Shown here one piece after another: positions 61,324-64,000 of a DNA stretch of 64,000 bases (positions are counted from its first letter, which is position 1; each line of letters opens with the position of its first letter). A program made the position numbers and the translations under genes. Source of the DNA: Candidatus Latescibacterota bacterium (GTDB lineage: Bacteria > Latescibacterota > UBA2968 > UBA8231); NCBI GenBank assembly GCA_020852055.1, contig JADZBP010000026.1, forward strand, positions 1 to 64,000, written 5' to 3'. The notes beneath the pieces are model-generated. The model saw only the letters and a program-made list of their open reading frames with translations, searched no databases and was not told the origin of the DNA.

Positions 61324-62349
61324 ATGCTGGTACTGGGTCTGGAAACTTCCTGCGACGAAACCGCGGCTGCCGTGGTCGATGAGACCTATGCGCTGCGCGC
61401 CAACATCATCTCCTCGCAGCACGAGCACGCGATTTTTGGCGGGGTGGTGCCCGAACTGGCCTCGCGCGCCCATCTGCGCACCGCCGTGCCCGTGGTGCGG
61501 GCGGCACTGGCGGCGGCCGGAGTCAGTCTGGCCGAGATCGACGGCATCGCGGTCACGCGTGGCCCCGGCCTGGTAGGGTCGCTCATCGTCGGTCTTTCCC
61601 TGGCCAAAGCCCTGGCCCTGGCCGCAGGCAAGCCTCTGATCGGGGTGCACCATCTGGAGGGGCATATCTTCTCCAACCTGATCGAGCATGCTCTTGCCCC
61701 GCCCTTCCTCACCCTGCTGGTTTCGGGGGGGCACACCGAGATTCTGCGGGTGGACGAACTGGGCCGGTACGAGTTGCTGGGGCGCACCCGGGACGACGCC
61801 GCCGGCGAGGCCTTTGACAAGGTGGCCAAACTCCTCGACCTCCTGCCCACCACCGGTTCGGTGATGGGGGGGCGGATCGTCGCCGAACTGGCCGCCAAGG
61901 GCAACGCGCGGGCCATCGCCTTTCCCCGGGCCTTGGAGCGCGACGACAGTCTGGACTTCAGCTTCAGCGGCCTGAAAACCGCTGTACTCAACCATGTGCG
62001 CCGCCTTGTCCCCGATCAATTGCAGCGCGAACTGCCCGATATTGCCGCCAGTTTCCAGGAAGCGGTGGTGGATGCCCTGGTGGGAAAAACCATGAAGGCA
62101 GTGGCGCAGACCGGGATCAGGACCGTGGCGCTGGCTGGCGGGGTGGCAGCCAACCGCCGCCTGCGCACTTGCCTGGAGGAAGAGGTACAGGCTCAGGGGG
62201 GGCAACTCCACTACCCCTCTCCGGTGTTGTGTACCGACAACGCCGCCATGATTGCGGCGGCCGGCCTCTTTCACCTTTCCCGGGGCCGGAGATCCGGTAT
62301 GGATCTGGATGCGGTGCCCCGCCTGAGTCTCTCCCTGCCGCATGGCTGA
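61324..62349 (+). CDS. tsaD: tRNA N6-adenosine threonylcarbamoyltransferase
   Basis: This 341-residue ASKHA-fold enzyme transfers threonylcarbamoyl to A37 of ANN-reading tRNAs. It opens LVLGLETSCDETAAAVV, with metal ligands in HEHAIFGGVVPELASRAH and the family motifs VTRGPGLVGSL and HHLEGH. GGVAANRRLR closes the nucleotide site. The 8 last bases overlap the next gene's start. Confidence 0.96.
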   Translation: MLVLGLETSCDETAAAVVDETYALRANIISSQHEHAIFGGVVPELASRAHLRTAVPVVRAALAAAGVSLAEIDGIAVTRGPGLVGSLIVGLSLAKALALAAGKPLIGVHHLEGHIFSNLIEHALAPPFLTLLVSGGHTEILRVDELGRYELLGRTRDDAAGEAFDKVAKLLDLLPTTGSVMGGRIVAELAAKGNARAIAFPRALERDDSLDFSFSGLKTAVLNHVRRLVPDQLQRELPDIAASFQEAVVDALVGKTMKAVAQTGIRTVALAGGVAANRRLRTCLEEEVQAQGGQLHYPSPVLCTDNAAMIAAAGLFHLSRGRRSGMDLDAVPRLSLSLPHG

Positions 62350-64000
62350 GTGGCTGGACTTCCAGGTTCGCCTGGAGGGACATTGGCTTTGGCTGGCCCT
62401 GATTCCCCTGGCGCTGGCCGGTGCCTACTGCTGCTACCGCCACACGCTGCCGGCGGTCACTCCCCCGTTGCGCTGGACCCTCATCGCCTTGCGCAGCCTG
62501 GCCATGGCGCTGCTGCTGGCGGTTTTGGCCGAGATCGTGGTAGATTGGTGGAACAAGCAGGTGGTTCATCCCTGGGTGCTGGTGTTGGTCGATACCAGTG
62601 CCAGCATGGGGGTGGTGGAGGAAGGTCAGAGCCGTTTTGCCGGTGCTGCTGCCGTGCTCGCCAGCCCCGACTTCGCCCAGGCGCTCTCATCGGCGCGCTT
62701 GGCGGTCTGGGGTTTTGCCGAAGCGCCCTATGCGCTGGCCCTCGACACCCTGTCCCAGGCAAGGGTGGGCGGGCAGGCCACGGACCTGGCCCGCGCGTTG
62801 ACCAAGGGCCTCGAACAGGTAGCAGACCGCGAGCAGTTGGCTGGGGTATTGCTGGTTTCGGACGGGGCCCACAACCTGGGTGAGGACCCAGGGCGGGCAG
62901 CTGCTGAGGGCGGCGTGCCGGTGTACACCGTGGGGGTCGGCAGTACCCGCCCGCCCGCCGATGTGCGTATCGCCCGCGCCCAAGCAACGGAGGCGGGATA
63001 CCTGGGGCGTCCCTTGCGCCTGGAGGCCGAACTCAATAGCTGGGGATATGCCGGACGCGAGGTGAAGATCCTGCTCTCCGAAGGGGACCAACTCCTGGAC
63101 CAACAGTTGGCGGTGCTGGCCGATGGTCCCCAGAGCCTGAGTTTTGAACTGCGGCCCACCGTGGCCGGGCCCCATATCTACCAGGTGGAGGTAGCGCCAC
63201 TGGAAGGTGAGGTGGCGCGCGACAACAACACCGCCCTGGTCTTTGTCCAGGTCCTGCAGGAACGCCTGAAGATTCTGCTGGTGGGCAGCGGGCCCAGTGT
63301 GGACCTGGCCTTTGTGCGGCGCAGCCTGGAGGCCGACTCCTCGCTGGTGGTCGATTGCTGGGTCGAGGAAGAGGCCGGGCGTTTTTACCAGGGGAAGCAG
63401 CTCAGCACCGAGGTCCTGGCTGCTGCCGGCGCGTTGGTGTTGGTGGACCCGGGGCCGGGCTTGATGACCGCCGCCGGGCCCTTGTTCGCCCAGTACGTGC
63501 AAGCGGGCGGCGGCCTGCTCCTGGTGGGCGGGTTGAGGACTTGGCAGAGTGGCGCGCTGCCGCCGGTCCTGGCCGGGATGCTGCCGGTGGAACTGGCCCC
63601 CGGCAAAGGGTTCGTTGCCCAGGAGGTATCGCTGAGCATGGGCCTGGAAGGGCGCGAGCACCCGGTAGTGCGCCTGGTTCAGGAGCAGGAGGGAACCACC
63701 GCCGACCCCTGGGCCCAGTTGCCGCCTCTGCCTGGCTACCTGGAGGGGGCGCGCCGGAAAGAGGGCGCCGCAGTGCTGGTCGAGGGCAATATCGAGGGCC
63801 GGCCGCCCTTGCTGGTGGCGGGCGCCGCCGGCCGCGGCAAGGTGATCGCCGGGCTTTCGGGCTCCTTCTGGCGGCTCGATCTGATCAGCAGCGGTGTGGG
63901 TGGCCGGCCGCAGATCATCCGCCGTTTCTGGCAGAACGCGGCCAAGTGGCTGGCCATGAAAACCCCTGCCGGGCGGGTGCGGGTCTGGACTGAACGCCCC
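62342..64000 (+). CDS. membrane VWA-domain protein with GATase-like region (3' part beyond the window edge)
   Basis: The frame is open from ATG 62342 to the window end, so 553 residues are visible and the protein is truncated by the edge. Two N-terminal membrane helices (about residues 15-32 and 45-65) are followed by a VWA domain with the MIDAS motif D-T-S-A-S (VLVLVDTSASMG) and LVSDGAHNLG. Further on, residues about 280-480 (KILLVGSGPSVDLAFVRR, GGLLLVGGLRTWQSG) look like a class I glutamine-amidotransferase-like fold without evident catalytic residues. This architecture is common in FCB-group membrane proteins of unknown role. It overlaps tsaD by 8 bases. Confidence 0.8.
   Translation, partial: MAEWLDFQVRLEGHWLWLALIPLALAGAYCCYRHTLPAVTPPLRWTLIALRSLAMALLLAVLAEIVVDWWNKQVVHPWVLVLVDTSASMGVVEEGQSRFAGAAAVLASPDFAQALSSARLAVWGFAEAPYALALDTLSQARVGGQATDLARALTKGLEQVADREQLAGVLLVSDGAHNLGEDPGRAAAEGGVPVYTVGVGSTRPPADVRIARAQATEAGYLGRPLRLEAELNSWGYAGREVKILLSEGDQLLDQQLAVLADGPQSLSFELRPTVAGPHIYQVEVAPLEGEVARDNNTALVFVQVLQERLKILLVGSGPSVDLAFVRRSLEADSSLVVDCWVEEEAGRFYQGKQLSTEVLAAAGALVLVDPGPGLMTAAGPLFAQYVQAGGGLLLVGGLRTWQSGALPPVLAGMLPVELAPGKGFVAQEVSLSMGLEGREHPVVRLVQEQEGTTADPWAQLPPLPGYLEGARRKEGAAVLVEGNIEGRPPLLVAGAAGRGKVIAGLSGSFWRLDLISSGVGGRPQIIRRFWQNAAKWLAMKTPAGRVRVWTERP

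Overview
The window is a G+C-rich bacterial chromosome segment from a motile, Gram-negative-type organism. Two large secreted proteins end in the tail typical of the FCB assemblage and related candidate phyla: an N-x-P-N-P-F-N-P motif followed by a FlgD-Ig/Por-type beta-sandwich. A CheZ-type chemotaxis phosphatase, FapA, a DUF4416 protein and a SWIB protein with a histone-H1-like tail are also present. A Latescibacterota-like or neighbouring FCB candidate phylum would fit, but this is inference from gene content, not a phylogenetic placement.

Layout. 1-7431: a truncated methyltransferase; a Gfo/Idh oxidoreductase, MATE transporter and ROK kinase run; cheZ behind a sigma-28-like promoter; an RraA-like/D-threonine-aldolase-like pair; a DUF4416 protein. 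7406-22184, minus strand: a long, tightly packed housekeeping series (proC, hisH, hisF, proB, ftsB-like, recO, glyQS, tRNA-Leu, tig, clpP, clpX, engB, serA, purA, prpB, citrate/methylcitrate synthase) with many abutting or overlapping ends. 22185-29348: two Lys/Ala-rich histone-H1-like genes (the second with a SWIB domain), carA, an Ldh-family dehydrogenase, an internally duplicated UxaA-type protein and aroC. 29349-34624: two paralogous secreted EF-hand proteins, each preceded by the same CRP/FNR-like 18-mer; a ferritin-VIT1 iron transporter; and a polyphosphate:AMP phosphotransferase.

34680-49340 is a chemotaxis and motility-signalling island. On the plus strand lie REC-GAF, FapA, REC-HDOD, PilZ and a CheR fused to a CheZ-like domain, mostly coupled by abutting or overlapping start and stop codons. 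cheB, an HTH-REC regulator and cheV run on the minus strand; cheW and cheA on the plus strand; and cheY plus a coupled unknown gene on the minus strand. Sigma-28-like promoters diverge between cheV and cheW. No receptor (MCP) gene is in the window. The most unusual proteins are the CheR-CheZ fusion, the CheA with a second Hpt-like domain lacking its histidine, and the 404-residue unknown protein translated with CheY.

49486-64000: a fused FAD/4Fe-4S membrane oxidoreductase; an elaborate 556-base regulatory region; a 1524-residue secreted protein with dockerin-like and cohesin-like modules; a second secreted protein with a cohesin-like N-terminus; moaD and moaE; a dual-specificity phosphatase; a zinc-ribbon protein; a YbbR/CdaR-type protein; tsaD; and a VWA membrane protein cut by the window edge. 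The AT-richer N-terminal halves and GC-rich C-terminal halves of the two sorted proteins suggest modular assembly.
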